NCBI GenBank assembly: GCA_035533215.1
Contig: DATLUG010000035.1
Coordinates: forward strand, 1 to 55,277
Direction of reading: 5' to 3'
Length of the DNA stretch: 55,277 nucleotides
DNA from: DAHUZL01 sp035533215
GTDB taxonomy: Bacteria > Chloroflexota > Dormibacteria > Aeolococcales > Bog-877
The translations under genes were made by a program, and so were the position numbers. The notes under the pieces are model-generated. The model saw only the letters and a list, made by a program, of their open reading frames with translations. It had not been told where the DNA came from and searched no databases. Within the stretch, counting starts at the first letter, position 1, and the number at the start of each line of letters is the position of its first letter. Shown piece by piece: positions 1 to 7,834 of the stretch.

Positions 1-831
1 CCCCCCATCCGGTCGACCGACGTCGACCTGAGGGAGCAGGTCGGGGCGCTGCGCGCCACCGGCTGGTCGCCCAAGGCGATCGCACGCGCCCTCGGGGTGC
101 GGTCGGCAGCGGTGGAGCCGCTGGTGCGGAGCCTCGCCGCAGCGTCGGCGGCGACCCGGCCCGAGCCGGCCGTGGTCGGCTGCTGGGTCAGCCCGGGGTG
201 GAGCCGGGGGCTCGGTGTGGACGGGCGGCCCGGGTGGCCGGACGGCGACGCGTCGCCCGACGCCGTCTCCGGACTGTCCGGAGTGGTGGTCGCGCGCGCG
301 CAGCGCCACTCCGGACAGGTATCGGTGTGCGGGTACCTCGTCGATGGCTACTGCCTCGAGGTCACGGACGCGCTGGGGCCGCGCGCCATGGACCGGAGCC
401 GTCTGGAGGCGTTCGTGGCGGTCTTCTTCCACGCCTTCGGTGCCCCGCCGGTCACGGCCCTGATCGAGCTCGCACGGGAGCTGGTCCTCGGCGCCGAGGC
501 GTACGCGCGCACGCTCGGCTTCGAGCCGCACCCGGACGTCGTGCCGGCCGCGGCGCACCTCGGGACACCGGACCCGGCGGGCCTGATCCGCTTCGGGCAG
601 CAGGGCAAGCCCTTCTTCATGCAGGGCCCGTACGACGACGCCCCGCGGGTCCTCCGCACCCCGGAGGCCTCGGTCGGGCCCGGCAACTTCGACTTCGTCG
701 TGACGGCCGGCCCCAGGGCGGCGCTCCGGTCCCTCCCGCTCCAGCCGTCGTCGAGCCGGTCGATCGGAGCGACGCCGGCGCCAGGACCGGGGGGCCCGCG
801 CCGAGGCGCAGGCACGCTCCGCGGTCGCTGA
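1..831 (+). CDS. Hypothetical HTH-containing protein, 5'-truncated by the window edge
   Basis: The frame is open from base 1, so the start lies outside the window; an internal GTG at 97 would cut through the recognisable N-terminal part. The visible N-terminus (LREQVGALRATGWSPKAIA) looks like a helix-turn-helix that may bind DNA. The rest contains WVSPGWSRGL, VSVCGYLVDGYCL, GFEPHPD and FGQQGKPFFMQGPYDD, a pattern I associate from memory with a conserved hypothetical family of mycobacteria and other actinobacteria, of unknown function. The last 40 residues are low-complexity Pro/Arg/Gly. No catalytic motif is recognised. The next gene starts 126 bases downstream in the same direction. Confidence 0.6.
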   Translation, partial: PPIRSTDVDLREQVGALRATGWSPKAIARALGVRSAAVEPLVRSLAAASAATRPEPAVVGCWVSPGWSRGLGVDGRPGWPDGDASPDAVSGLSGVVVARAQRHSGQVSVCGYLVDGYCLEVTDALGPRAMDRSRLEAFVAVFFHAFGAPPVTALIELARELVLGAEAYARTLGFEPHPDVVPAAAHLGTPDPAGLIRFGQQGKPFFMQGPYDDAPRVLRTPEASVGPGNFDFVVTAGPRAALRSLPLQPSSSRSIGATPAPGPGGPRRGAGTLRGR

Positions 832-957
832 CCGGTCGTGCGCGCGGCGCCGGGGGCGGGCGGACGCGATGCGCGAGGTCGCCCGGGTCGGCGCACCGGC
901 GGGTAGGGGGCGGGGGATGGGGGCGAGCGCACCGCCAAACCGCCCCCGCCGCGGCCC

Positions 958-1605
958 GTGACCGCCCAGGTCCCCCTCGACCACGAGCTCCAGTCGGTCC
1001 TGGACCTCACCGGCACCTTCGCCTTCGCGCTCTCCGGCGCCCTCCTGGCGGTGCGCAAGCAGTTCGACGTCGTGGGCCTCGTCATCCTCGCCGAGGTCAC
1101 CGCCATCGGCGGTGGGGTGATGCGCGATGTCCTGCTCGGGACCACGCCCCCGGTCGCCTTCCGCACCCCGGCCTATCTGCTGGTGCCGCTGCTCGCCGCC
1201 GCGGCCACCTTCGTCGCCTACCCGCAGCTGGAGCGCCTGGCCCCGGCGGTGATCCTCTTCGACGCGGCCGGGCTGGCGCTCTTCTGCATCGCCGGGACCG
1301 CCAAGGCGCTCAGCCTCGGCCTGGGACCGCTGCCGTCCCTGGGGGTGGGGATCACGACCGGGATCGGCGGCGGGATCCTTCGCGACCTCCTCGCCGGCGA
1401 CGTGCCGGTGGTGGTGCGCCAGGACTCCGAGCTCTACGCGGTGCCGGCCTGCCTGGGTGGCGTCGTCGTGGTCAGCACCGCCTATGCCCACGTCTACGGC
1501 ACCGAGGCGGCCGCCGCCGCCGTCGCGGCGGCGTTCAGCCTGCGGATGCTGGCGGTCTGGCGGCACTGGCGAGCCCCCCGGCCGCGGGCGCTCTGGCCGC
1601 GGTAG
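958..1605 (+). CDS. UPF0126/TRIC-family membrane protein (probable glycine or cation transporter)
   Basis: 215-residue protein made of two homologous halves, each with three hydrophobic helices and a Gly-rich loop: IGGGVMRDVLLG at about residues 57-68 and GIGGGILRDLLAG at about 139-151. This duplicated GGGxxRD signature and the length are typical of the UPF0126 family (E. coli YicG type), whose members are described as glycine transporters or as trimeric intracellular cation channels. It should sit in the cytoplasmic membrane. The start is GTG at 958, and the N-terminus then reads straight into the first helix. The substrate is inferred from family knowledge only. It is separated by about 300 bases from the convergent peptidase gene. 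Confidence 0.85.
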   Translation: MTAQVPLDHELQSVLDLTGTFAFALSGALLAVRKQFDVVGLVILAEVTAIGGGVMRDVLLGTTPPVAFRTPAYLLVPLLAAAATFVAYPQLERLAPAVILFDAAGLALFCIAGTAKALSLGLGPLPSLGVGITTGIGGGILRDLLAGDVPVVVRQDSELYAVPACLGGVVVVSTAYAHVYGTEAAAAAVAAAFSLRMLAVWRHWRAPRPRALWPR

Positions 1606-1902
1606 GACGGCGCTGCCAGCGTTCCGGCCCCATCGACGGCTGGCCGCCGGGCCGCCGGGGATCACCGCCTGACCCGGCACGGTGATCCGGTGGCCACCCT
1701 GGGCCGCGGGGACGATCCGCGCCCGTCCGCCGCTGGGGGGTCGGCAGCGTGCCCTGGGCTCCGCGGCCGGCCTCCCACGGCAAAGCGAGCGGGCCACACC
1801 GGAGCTATGCCCGGACGGGGACCGGCCGCTCGCAGCGATCGCCCGGATCGGACCGTGACCGCGGCCCGCCCCGCCGCTGCCGGTGGCAGCGGTCAGGGGC
1901 CC
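1606..1902. other. Convergent intergenic region, no gene seen
   Basis: 297 bases between the stop of the plus-strand UPF0126 gene and the stop of the minus-strand peptidase. Reading frames here are open only because of the high G+C and show no recognisable domain. No U-tailed hairpin terminator was found. Confidence 0.5.
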
Positions 1903-3318
1903 TCACGCCGTCCGGCCGTTCGCCCCCTGCCGCACGGCCGGACCGAGCGCGCCGACCTCGTCCCAGAGCCGGACCGCGGCGCGCACGCCCCGGTGGAGCT
2001 GCTCCAGCCGGAGCCGTTCGTTGGGCGCGTGGAAGCGGTCGTCGGGCAGGCCGACCCCGAACAACACGCAGGCCAGGCCGAGCTCCTCGGCGATGGCGGC
2101 GACCGGCGGGATGCTGCCGCCCTCGCGCACCAGGCTGGGCCGCCGGCCCCACACCGCTGCCACCGCCCGGGCCGCCGCCTGCACCACCGGGTGGTCGGTC
2201 GGCGCGCTCACCCACCGGCCGCGCGAGAGCACGGCCACAGAGGTGGCGAGCCCGGCGGGCGCGCGCTCCAGCAGGTGCCGGCGGACCAGCTCGGCGATCA
2301 CGTCGGGGTCCTGGTCGGGGACCAGCCGGGCCGAGAGCTTGGCCCCGCAGCGCGCCGGGATGATGGTCTTGGCGCCGGAGCCGGCATAGCCGCCCCAGAT
2401 CCCGCAGGCGTCGAGGGTGGGACGCACGGTGCGGCGCTCGTAGGTGGTCCAGCCGGCCTCGCCCACGGCGGCGGGCGACCCGGCCTCCCCCATGAACGTC
2501 GGCTCGTCGAAGGGAACGGCGGCGATCGCCGCCCGCTCCTCGGGCCCGGGCTCGCGGACGGCGTCGTAGAAGCCGGCCACGGTGACCCGTCCGTCGGCGC
2601 CGTGGAGGCCCGCCAGGAGCGCCGCCATCCCCAGGACGGGGTTGGCGACCGTGCCGCCGTAGAGGCCGGAGTGGAGGTCGTGGGCGGGGCCGCTGACCGC
2701 CACCTCCCAGTAGACGAGACCGCGCAGGCCGATGGTCAGCGCCGGGGCCTCCGGTCCCAGCATCCCGGTGTCGCTGATCACCGCGACGTCGGCGGCGAGC
2801 TCGGCGCGGTGCGAGCGCAGGAGGTCGTCGAAGTGGGGCGACCCCGACTCCTCCTCCCCCTCCACCAGGAGGCGCAGGTTGACCGGGGTGCGGCCGGCGA
2901 CGGCCAGGTGCGCACGCACCGCCTGGAGGTGCATGCAGACGTTCTGCTTGTCGTCGACGGCGCCGCGTGCGCGCAGCTCGTCCCCGACGATCACCGGCTC
3001 GAAGGGCGGGCTCGTCCACTCGGAGAGGGGGTCCACCGGCTGGACGTCGTGGTGGGCGTACACCAGCACCGTCGGCAGCGAGGGGTCCTCGATCCGCTCG
3101 GCGAAGACGGCCGGGTGTCCCCCGGTCTCCCAGACCTCGGCGCGGGGGAAGCCGGCTCCGCGGGCGGCATCGGCGAGGAACTCCGCCGAGCGGCGCACAT
3201 CCGCGGCCCGCTCGGGGTCGGCGCTGATGCTGGGGATGCGCAGCCAGGCCACGAGCTGCTCCACCATCTCGCCCTGGTGACCGGCGAGCCAGGCGTCGAG
3301 CTCCTCGTGACGCGGCAC
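1903..3318 (-). CDS. M20-family metallopeptidase (dipeptidase)
   Basis: 471-residue zinc aminoacyl-peptidase of the M20/M25/M40 clan, likely a cytosolic dipeptidase that finishes peptide breakdown. Diagnostic motifs occur in order: YAHHDVQP near residue 88 (first metal His and Asp), RGAVDDKQ near 118 (bridging Asp), VEGEEESGSP near 151 (catalytic Glu and metal Glu), ISDTGM near 182 (metal Asp), the lid motif DLHSGLYGG near 214 and a C-terminal His region (NERLRLEQLHRG). Length is normal for dipeptidases of the CNDP/DUG1 type. The start is GTG at 3318. It begins 14 bases after the sufT stop, so it is probably cotranscribed with sufU-sufT, although a role in iron-sulfur assembly is not implied. 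Confidence 0.9.
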   Translation of the reverse strand: MPRHEELDAWLAGHQGEMVEQLVAWLRIPSISADPERAADVRRSAEFLADAARGAGFPRAEVWETGGHPAVFAERIEDPSLPTVLVYAHHDVQPVDPLSEWTSPPFEPVIVGDELRARGAVDDKQNVCMHLQAVRAHLAVAGRTPVNLRLLVEGEEESGSPHFDDLLRSHRAELAADVAVISDTGMLGPEAPALTIGLRGLVYWEVAVSGPAHDLHSGLYGGTVANPVLGMAALLAGLHGADGRVTVAGFYDAVREPGPEERAAIAAVPFDEPTFMGEAGSPAAVGEAGWTTYERRTVRPTLDACGIWGGYAGSGAKTIIPARCGAKLSARLVPDQDPDVIAELVRRHLLERAPAGLATSVAVLSRGRWVSAPTDHPVVQAAARAVAAVWGRRPSLVREGGSIPPVAAIAEELGLACVLFGVGLPDDRFHAPNERLRLEQLHRGVRAAVRLWDEVGALGPAVRQGANGRTA

Positions 3319-3332
3319 CGCCTCCGCCCCGA

Positions 3333-3668
3333 TCAGTAGATGCCGAGCTCGAGCCGGGCCTCTTCCGACGCCATCGTGTGGGGGTCCCAGGGGGGGCTCC
3401 AGACCAGGTCGATGCGCACGTCGGTGATCCCGGGCAGCGCCGCGGCCGCGGCGTGGACCTGGGTCTCGATCACCGGTCCCAGGGGACAGTAGGGGGTGGT
3501 CAGGGTGAGCTCCACCTGGGCCACCCCGGCCTCGTCGACCGTGACGGTGTAGACGAGTCCCAGGCTGACGATGTCCAGCCCGATCTCGGGGTCGATGACG
3601 GCCCGGAGCGATTCCATGACCTCGTCGCCGGTCGCCCGCCGCTCGGTCACCGGCTCTGGCTCAGTCAT
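3333..3668 (-). CDS. sufT: SufT/MIP18-like (DUF59) iron-sulfur assembly protein
   Basis: 111-residue DUF59 protein. The core reads ESLRAVIDPEIGLDIVSLG and then TTPYCPLGPV, the conserved Asp-Pro-Glu turn and the Cys-containing loop of the MIP18/SufT/PaaD family, which helps mature or transfer Fe-S clusters. The ATG at 3668 overlaps the sufU stop in an ATGA; an upstream GTG at 3743 would give a Pro/Arg-rich N-terminal extension and is rejected. The tight overlap with sufU supports a shared role. The C-terminus (DPHTMASEEARLELGIY) is typical of the family. Strongly supported by sequence and context. Confidence 0.92.
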   Translation of the reverse strand: MTEPEPVTERRATGDEVMESLRAVIDPEIGLDIVSLGLVYTVTVDEAGVAQVELTLTTPYCPLGPVIETQVHAAAAALPGITDVRIDLVWSPPWDPHTMASEEARLELGIY

Positions 3669-4135
3669 GAGGCCCGCTCCTCGTGGATCCCGCCCGCCTC
3701 GGCCAGGCCGCTCTCCAGGGCATTCCAGGGCAGGACGGCACACTTCACCCGGCTGGCGTAGCGGCGGACGCCCTGGAGCGCCTCCAGGTCCCCGAGGGCG
3801 TCCAGGTCCTCCGCGGCCGTCCCCTCCACCAGCATCTGCTTGAGCTGGTGGAGGACCGTTCGGGCCTGGGCGACCGGCTCGCCCGCCACCAGGGACGCCA
3901 TCATCGAGGCGGAGGCCAGCGAGATCGAGCAGCCCTGACCCTCGAACCCGATCGCCTCGATGTGCCCCAGCCGAATCCGAAGGCTGACATCGACCTCGTC
4001 GCCGCAGAGGGGGTTGTGCCCGTGGACGGTGGCGTCCGCCGGGTCGACCAGACCCCGGTGGCGGGGGTGGCGGTAGTGGTCGAGGATGATCTCGCGATAG
4101 AGTTCGTCGTCGACGGCGGCAGCCATGGCACCCAT
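3665..4135 (-). CDS. sufU: SufU-type iron-sulfur scaffold / sulfur acceptor
   Basis: 156-residue U-type protein with the three zinc/cluster Cys residues in expected contexts: NPLCGD (Cys44, followed by Asp46), GQGCSIS (Cys69) and RVKCAVLPW (Cys132). The insertion between the second and third Cys is the hallmark of SufU rather than IscU. SufU takes persulfide sulfur from SufS and passes it to the SufBCD complex. Two in-frame ATGs (4135 and 4126) are possible starts. In many bacteria sufU directly follows sufS; here it lies 2.1 kb away, beyond an opposite-strand phosphoesterase gene, so it needs its own promoter or a long antisense transcript. Confidence 0.93.
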   Translation of the reverse strand: MGAMAAAVDDELYREIILDHYRHPRHRGLVDPADATVHGHNPLCGDEVDVSLRIRLGHIEAIGFEGQGCSISLASASMMASLVAGEPVAQARTVLHQLKQMLVEGTAAEDLDALGDLEALQGVRRYASRVKCAVLPWNALESGLAEAGGIHEERAS

Positions 4136-4200
4136 CCTACGCCGCGATCGGCGCCGGCCCCTCCCGAGCGCGGCGGGAGCGCCGCCTCCCGGCTCTCCAG

Positions 4201-4234
4201 GGGCCCTGACGAAACCGGAGGGCCCTGACGAAAC
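4201..4234. repeat. Two direct copies of GGGCCCTGACGAAAC
   Basis: A 15-base unit occurs at 4201-4215 and again at 4220-4234, a period of 19 bases (close to two helical turns). It lies in the presumed sufU leader/promoter region, about 70-100 bases before the sufU start. A paired binding site for a regulator is possible, but no known motif is recognised. Confidence 0.6.
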
Positions 4235-4268
4235 GGGGGACGGAGCCCATCGCTGGACCCCGTCCCCC
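4235..4268. repeat. 9-bp perfect inverted repeat upstream of sufU
   Basis: GGGGGACGG at 4235-4243 pairs exactly with CCGTCCCCC at 4260-4268 across a 16-base loop. No T-run follows on either strand, so an intrinsic terminator is not clear. In a minus-strand transcript it would be a stable hairpin in the sufU 5' region. Confidence 0.5.
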
Positions 4269-4393
4269 GCTGCGAGTCAGCGGCCGATGACCACCGGTCA
4301 GAACCTCCGACACCGCGGCACCCGGTCGGGCCACGGTCTCAGCGGGTCGGGGTGATCAGCGCCTCCAGAAAATACAGGTCCCGGCGGCAGTCC

Positions 4394-4441
4394 TCAGCCG
4401 GCGCTCACAGGGGCGAGGATGGTGCTGGGTTGATCGTGCAT
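4394..4441 (-). CDS. Possible 15-codon leader peptide upstream of sufU
   Basis: On the minus strand an ideal Shine-Dalgarno (AAGGAGGT) sits 7 bases before an ATG at 4441. The ORF encodes MHDQPSTILAPVSAG and then stops with TGA. This ribosome site is stronger than those of most full genes in the window, many of which seem leaderless. It lies about 260 bases upstream of sufU on the same strand, so a leader peptide or small protein is possible. The peptide matches nothing I recognise, and chance cannot be excluded. Confidence 0.3.
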   Translation of the reverse strand: MHDQPSTILAPVSAG

Positions 4442-4646
4442 GGGCAGGACCTCCTTTTTCGAAGAGTGCCGGTCGTCCCCGACGCGGGGGGCCACCCGCT
4501 CGTCGCATGGACGCCGGCCGGCTGCGCTGTCCGTGCCAGTGTACCGGGAGGTCGGCCGCCGCGGAAGCCTGGCTCCGGACCCGCCGCCGCCGATGCGCCA
4601 GGTGGGTAGGGCTCGTTCAGGGGCCGGAACGGCGCCGGCCCCCGCC

Positions 4647-4652
4647 TATACT
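4647..4652 (+). promoter_or_regulatory. -10 box (TATACT) of the phosphoesterase gene
   Basis: TATACT ends 8 bases before the GTG at 4661, so the transcript would start at or beside the start codon (leaderless). No -35 match is evident. Confidence 0.5.
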
Positions 4653-4660
4653 CCCGCCCC

Positions 4661-6160
4661 GTGCCTGACACCCCGGCGATGCCCCGGCGCCGCCCCTCGC
4701 GACGGCGCGGCCTGCTGGCCGCGGTCGGGGTGGCCGCCGTCGCCGGCGCCACCCTCTGGAGCGCGGTCGGCGAGGCCGCCCCGCCGCTGACCGGGATCCA
4801 CAAGATCCAGCACGTGGTGGTCATCTTCCAGGAGAACCGCTCCTTCGACTCCTACTTCGGGACCTTCCCCGGGGCGGACGGGATCCCGCGCTACCACGGC
4901 ATCCCCAGCGTGTGCGTGCCCGACCCGGCGACCCGGCAGTGCGTCGCCCCCTACGTCGACCACCAGGACAGCAACGGCGGGGGCCCCCACACCTCCGCCG
5001 CCAACTCGGTGGACGTCAACCGCGGCCAGATGAACGGCTTCCTCGCCGAGGCCGAGGCCGGCCGCCGGGGCTGCCTCGATCCCACCAACCCGGTCTGCAC
5101 CAACAGCGCCACCCCCGACGTGATGGGCTACCACCCGGGGTCCGACCTCCCCAACTACTGGGCTTGGGCGAAGCGGTACGTCCTCCAGGACCACCTCTTC
5201 GAGTCGGTCCACTCCTGGAGCTTTCCCTCCCACCTCTTCCTGCTCTCGGGCTGGGCGGCCACCTGCGCCACCGCCAACGACCCCCTGTCCTGCACCGGCT
5301 CGGTGAGCCCGGTCGACCGCAGCCCCTCGAATCCCACCCCCTTCGCCTGGACCGACCTCACCTACCTGCTCCACACCCACCACGTCAGCTGGGCGTGGTA
5401 CCTGGACCACGGGGCGTCCCCGCTCACCCTCACCGGCGCCCACCACCGCCGCCGCCAGCGCACCATCCACCTGCGCACCGTCCCCGAGATCTGGAACGTG
5501 CTGCCGGGGTTCACCGACGTGCACCAGGACCACCAGCTCAGCCACATCCAGACCGACCGTCAGTTCTTCGCGGCGGCTCGGGCGGGCACCCTCCCCAGGG
5601 TCTCCTGGCTGCTCCCGGACGGCGCCGACAGCGAGCACCCGCCGGCTCTGGTCAGCACCGGCCAGTCGTACGTGACCCGGCTGGTGGACGCGGTGATGCA
5701 GAGCCCCGACTGGAGCTCCACCGCCATCTTCATCACCTGGGACGACTGGGGCGGCTTCTACGACCAGGTGGTCCCACCAACGGTCGATGCGCTCGGCTAC
5801 GGGATGCGCGTCCCCGGTCTGGTCATCAGCCCCTACGCGCGCGCGGGCTTCGTCGACCACCAGACCCTCTCCTTCGACGCCTACCTCAAGTTCATCGAGG
5901 ACGACTTCCTCGGTGGCCAGCGCCTCGACCCGGCGAGCGACGGCCGACCGGACTCCCGCAAGGTGGTGGCCGAGAACATCACCGGGCTGGGCAACCTCGT
6001 CAAGGACTTCAACTTCACCAGGGCGCCGCTCCCGCCGCTGATCCTGTCCGCCTGCCCGGGGACCACCCTGGTGGGGGTCCCCGCCCACGCCCCCTACTGC
6101 ACCGGGAAGCCGACAGCGTCGCCGTCGCCGTCGCCGTCGCCCACCCCGAAGACCCCGTGA
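4661..6160 (+). CDS. Secreted phospholipase C / acid phosphatase-type phosphoesterase
   Basis: 499-residue phosphoesterase-family protein (phospholipase C/AcpA type, alkaline-phosphatase fold) that probably hydrolyses phosphodiesters or phosphomonoesters outside the membrane. The N-terminus has a Tat-like signal: Arg cluster RRPSRRRGLLAAV, then a hydrophobic stretch to about residue 40. The nucleophile motif is FQENRSFDSYFG with Ser61 as the expected nucleophile. Further family motifs are DLPNYWAWAKRYVLQDHLFE, SHLFLLSGWAA, IFITWDDWGGFYDQVVPP and YGMRVPGLVISPYAR. The tail is a Ser-Pro repeat after a Cys pair. The GTG start is set by a -10 box just upstream. It is the only plus-strand gene inside an otherwise minus-strand SUF region, so it is probably an insertion. 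Confidence 0.9.
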   Translation: MPDTPAMPRRRPSRRRGLLAAVGVAAVAGATLWSAVGEAAPPLTGIHKIQHVVVIFQENRSFDSYFGTFPGADGIPRYHGIPSVCVPDPATRQCVAPYVDHQDSNGGGPHTSAANSVDVNRGQMNGFLAEAEAGRRGCLDPTNPVCTNSATPDVMGYHPGSDLPNYWAWAKRYVLQDHLFESVHSWSFPSHLFLLSGWAATCATANDPLSCTGSVSPVDRSPSNPTPFAWTDLTYLLHTHHVSWAWYLDHGASPLTLTGAHHRRRQRTIHLRTVPEIWNVLPGFTDVHQDHQLSHIQTDRQFFAAARAGTLPRVSWLLPDGADSEHPPALVSTGQSYVTRLVDAVMQSPDWSSTAIFITWDDWGGFYDQVVPPTVDALGYGMRVPGLVISPYARAGFVDHQTLSFDAYLKFIEDDFLGGQRLDPASDGRPDSRKVVAENITGLGNLVKDFNFTRAPLPPLILSACPGTTLVGVPAHAPYCTGKPTASPSPSPSPTPKTP

Positions 6161-6240
6161 CGGGCACGGCGCCGATGGCGCCCGCGGCCACCCACCGAGC
6201 TGGCTCACCTCCGCCCGGTGCGGGGGCACGGCCGGGGCCG

Positions 6241-6255
6241 GGCCCGTCCCGGGCC
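6241..6255. terminator. Possible hairpin between the convergent phosphoesterase gene and sufS
   Basis: GGCCCG/CGGGCC arms with a 3-base loop lie between the two stop codons. There is no T-run, so this is only a weak candidate for a two-way terminator in very G+C-rich DNA. Confidence 0.25.
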
Positions 6256-6260
6256 GCAGC

Positions 6261-7508
6261 TCAGGCGGGGGCGCCACCGTGGCCGAAGACCCGGCGCACG
6301 TCGTCGAGCGCACCCGCCAGCTGGTCGACGTCGGCCTGGGTGTTGTAGAGGGCGAAGCTGGCCCGGACGGTGGCGGCCACCCCCAGCCGGCGCATCAGCG
6401 GCTGGCAGCAGTGGTGGCCGGCCCGGACCGCGACCCCGTTGCGGTCGAGGATGGTGCCCACGTCGTGGGGGTGGACCTGGCGCAGGTTGAAGCTCAGCAC
6501 CCCGGAGTGGTCGCCGGCGGGGGGCCCGTAGCAGACGACGTCGTCCCGGTCGCCGACGACCTCGTAGGCGTAGGAGGTCAGCAGCGCCTCGTGGGCCTGG
6601 ATCGCCGGCATCCCCACCTGCTCCAGGTAGGTGATCGCGGCGGTCAGCCCGGCGGCGCCGGCGATGTCCGGGGTGCCGGCCTCGAACTTGTGGGGCACCG
6701 TGTTCCAGGTGGTGCGCTCGGGGGTGACCACCTCGATCATGCTCCCGCCTCCGAGGAAGGGCGGCATCGCCTCCAGCAGCTCCGGCCGCCCCCACAGCAC
6801 CCCGATGCCGGTGGGCCCCAGCATCTTGTGCCCGGAGAAGGCGTAGAAGTCGACGTCGAGCTGAGCCAGGCTCACCGGCAGCCGGGGCACCGCCTGGGCC
6901 CCGTCGACGCACACCACGATCTGCTCGCGGTGGGCCATCCGGGTGAGGGCGGCGATGTCGTTGACGGTCCCCACCACGTTGCTCACGTGGGCGATGGCGA
7001 GCAGCCGGGTGGGCGGCTCCAGCAGCCGCTCCAGGCGGACGAGGTCCAGCCGCCCATCGGCCCCGACCGGCGCCACCGCCAGCTCGCAGCCGGTGCGGTC
7101 TCGCACCATCTGCCAGGGCACGAAGTTGGAATGGTGCTCCATCTCGGTGACGACGATGCGGTCGCCGGGACCGAATCGGGGCTCGGCGAAGGCCCGGGCG
7201 ACGAGGTTGATCCCCTCGGTCGTGTTGCGGACGAAGACCAACCCGGTCGGATCCGCGTCGACGAATCCCGCCGCCCGCCGGCGGGCCGCCTCGAAGGTGT
7301 CGGTGGCCCGCTCGGCGAGCGCGTGCACCCCGCGGTGGACGTTGGCGTTGGCGGTGCGGTAGTAGTCGACGATGGCGTCCAGGACCGCCTGCGGCTTCTG
7401 GGAGGTGGCCGCGCTGTCCAGATAGGTGAGCGGCCGGCCGTTGACCCGCTCCTCCAGGATGGGGAAGTCCCGTCGCAGCCGGTCGGCGTCCAGGGCGGCG
7501 ACGCTCAC
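6261..7508 (-). CDS. sufS: SufS-type cysteine desulfurase
   Basis: 415-residue PLP enzyme that removes sulfur from cysteine for cluster assembly. Group II (SufS) features are present: YLDSAATSQKP near residue 30, TEMEHHSNFVPW near 121, VDGAQAVP near 201, the PLP-binding FSGHKMLGPTGIG with Lys228, and the persulfide Cys in RAGHHCCQPL near 365. The start GTG at 7508 overlaps the Rieske stop (GTGA); longer readings add Pro/Arg-rich sequence and are rejected. It is the last gene of the rrf2-sufCBD-Rieske-sufS block. Its usual partner SufU is encoded beyond the opposite-strand phosphoesterase gene. Confidence 0.95.
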   Translation of the reverse strand: MSVAALDADRLRRDFPILEERVNGRPLTYLDSAATSQKPQAVLDAIVDYYRTANANVHRGVHALAERATDTFEAARRRAAGFVDADPTGLVFVRNTTEGINLVARAFAEPRFGPGDRIVVTEMEHHSNFVPWQMVRDRTGCELAVAPVGADGRLDLVRLERLLEPPTRLLAIAHVSNVVGTVNDIAALTRMAHREQIVVCVDGAQAVPRLPVSLAQLDVDFYAFSGHKMLGPTGIGVLWGRPELLEAMPPFLGGGSMIEVVTPERTTWNTVPHKFEAGTPDIAGAAGLTAAITYLEQVGMPAIQAHEALLTSYAYEVVGDRDDVVCYGPPAGDHSGVLSFNLRQVHPHDVGTILDRNGVAVRAGHHCCQPLMRRLGVAATVRASFALYNTQADVDQLAGALDDVRRVFGHGGAPA

Positions 7509-7834
7509 ACGGGCTCTGTGCTGAGCGCCACCCAGAGCGCACCGTCCCGCATCTCCACCTGGTGGGTCCGCACCGGGTCCACCGCCGGCAGGCAGCGCGG
7601 CTCGCCGCTGCGCAGGTCGAACTGGGAGCCGTGCAGGGGACACTCGATCGCGCAGGCGTCGGTGTCGAGCTCGCCGTCGGAGAGCGAGGCGAGCGCGTGG
7701 CTGCAGGTGTCGTCGAGGGCGTAGAAGCGGCCGCCGACGTTGAACACCGCCACCGCATCGCCCGCGATCTCCACCCGGGCGGCGTGGCCGGGGGGGATCG
7801 TCGCGGCCTCGCAGACCCTGACGAACTCATCCAC
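7505..7834 (-). CDS. Rieske-type [2Fe-2S] ferredoxin in the suf operon
   Basis: 109-residue small Rieske protein, about the size of the ferredoxin components of non-heme oxygenases. Cluster ligands are seen in CSH (Cys44, His46) and CPLHGSQFD (Cys65, His68). It overlaps the sufD stop by 8 bases and sufS by 4, so translation is coupled and the protein probably works in the SUF pathway, perhaps supplying electrons. Rieske ferredoxins next to sufD/sufS are known in several Gram-positive-type suf operons. No membrane segment, so it should be cytosolic. Confidence 0.92.
   Translation of the reverse strand: MDEFVRVCEAATIPPGHAARVEIAGDAVAVFNVGGRFYALDDTCSHALASLSDGELDTDACAIECPLHGSQFDLRSGEPRCLPAVDPVRTHQVEMRDGALWVALSTEPV

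Larger units (their letters stand above)
4136..4660. other. Divergent intergenic region sufU / phosphoesterase gene
   Basis: 525 bases with no recognisable full-length gene. It holds a short minus-strand ORF with a strong Shine-Dalgarno, a 9-bp inverted repeat, a 15-base direct repeat and, at the right end, the -10 box of the phosphoesterase gene, all listed separately. Minus-strand transcripts from here would form the leader of sufU. Confidence 0.5.

Noticed and set aside
1690..3339. 549-residue plus-strand frame opposite the M20 peptidase
   Set aside because: It is a shadow of the minus-strand peptidase: composition is Gly/Val/His/Arg-biased, there is no domain, and the peptidase motifs are complete in the other strand.
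4235..4460. tmRNA, RNase P or SRP RNA in the sufU upstream region
   Set aside because: Prompted by the short ORF and hairpin, but none of the conserved end or core sequences of these RNAs is present.
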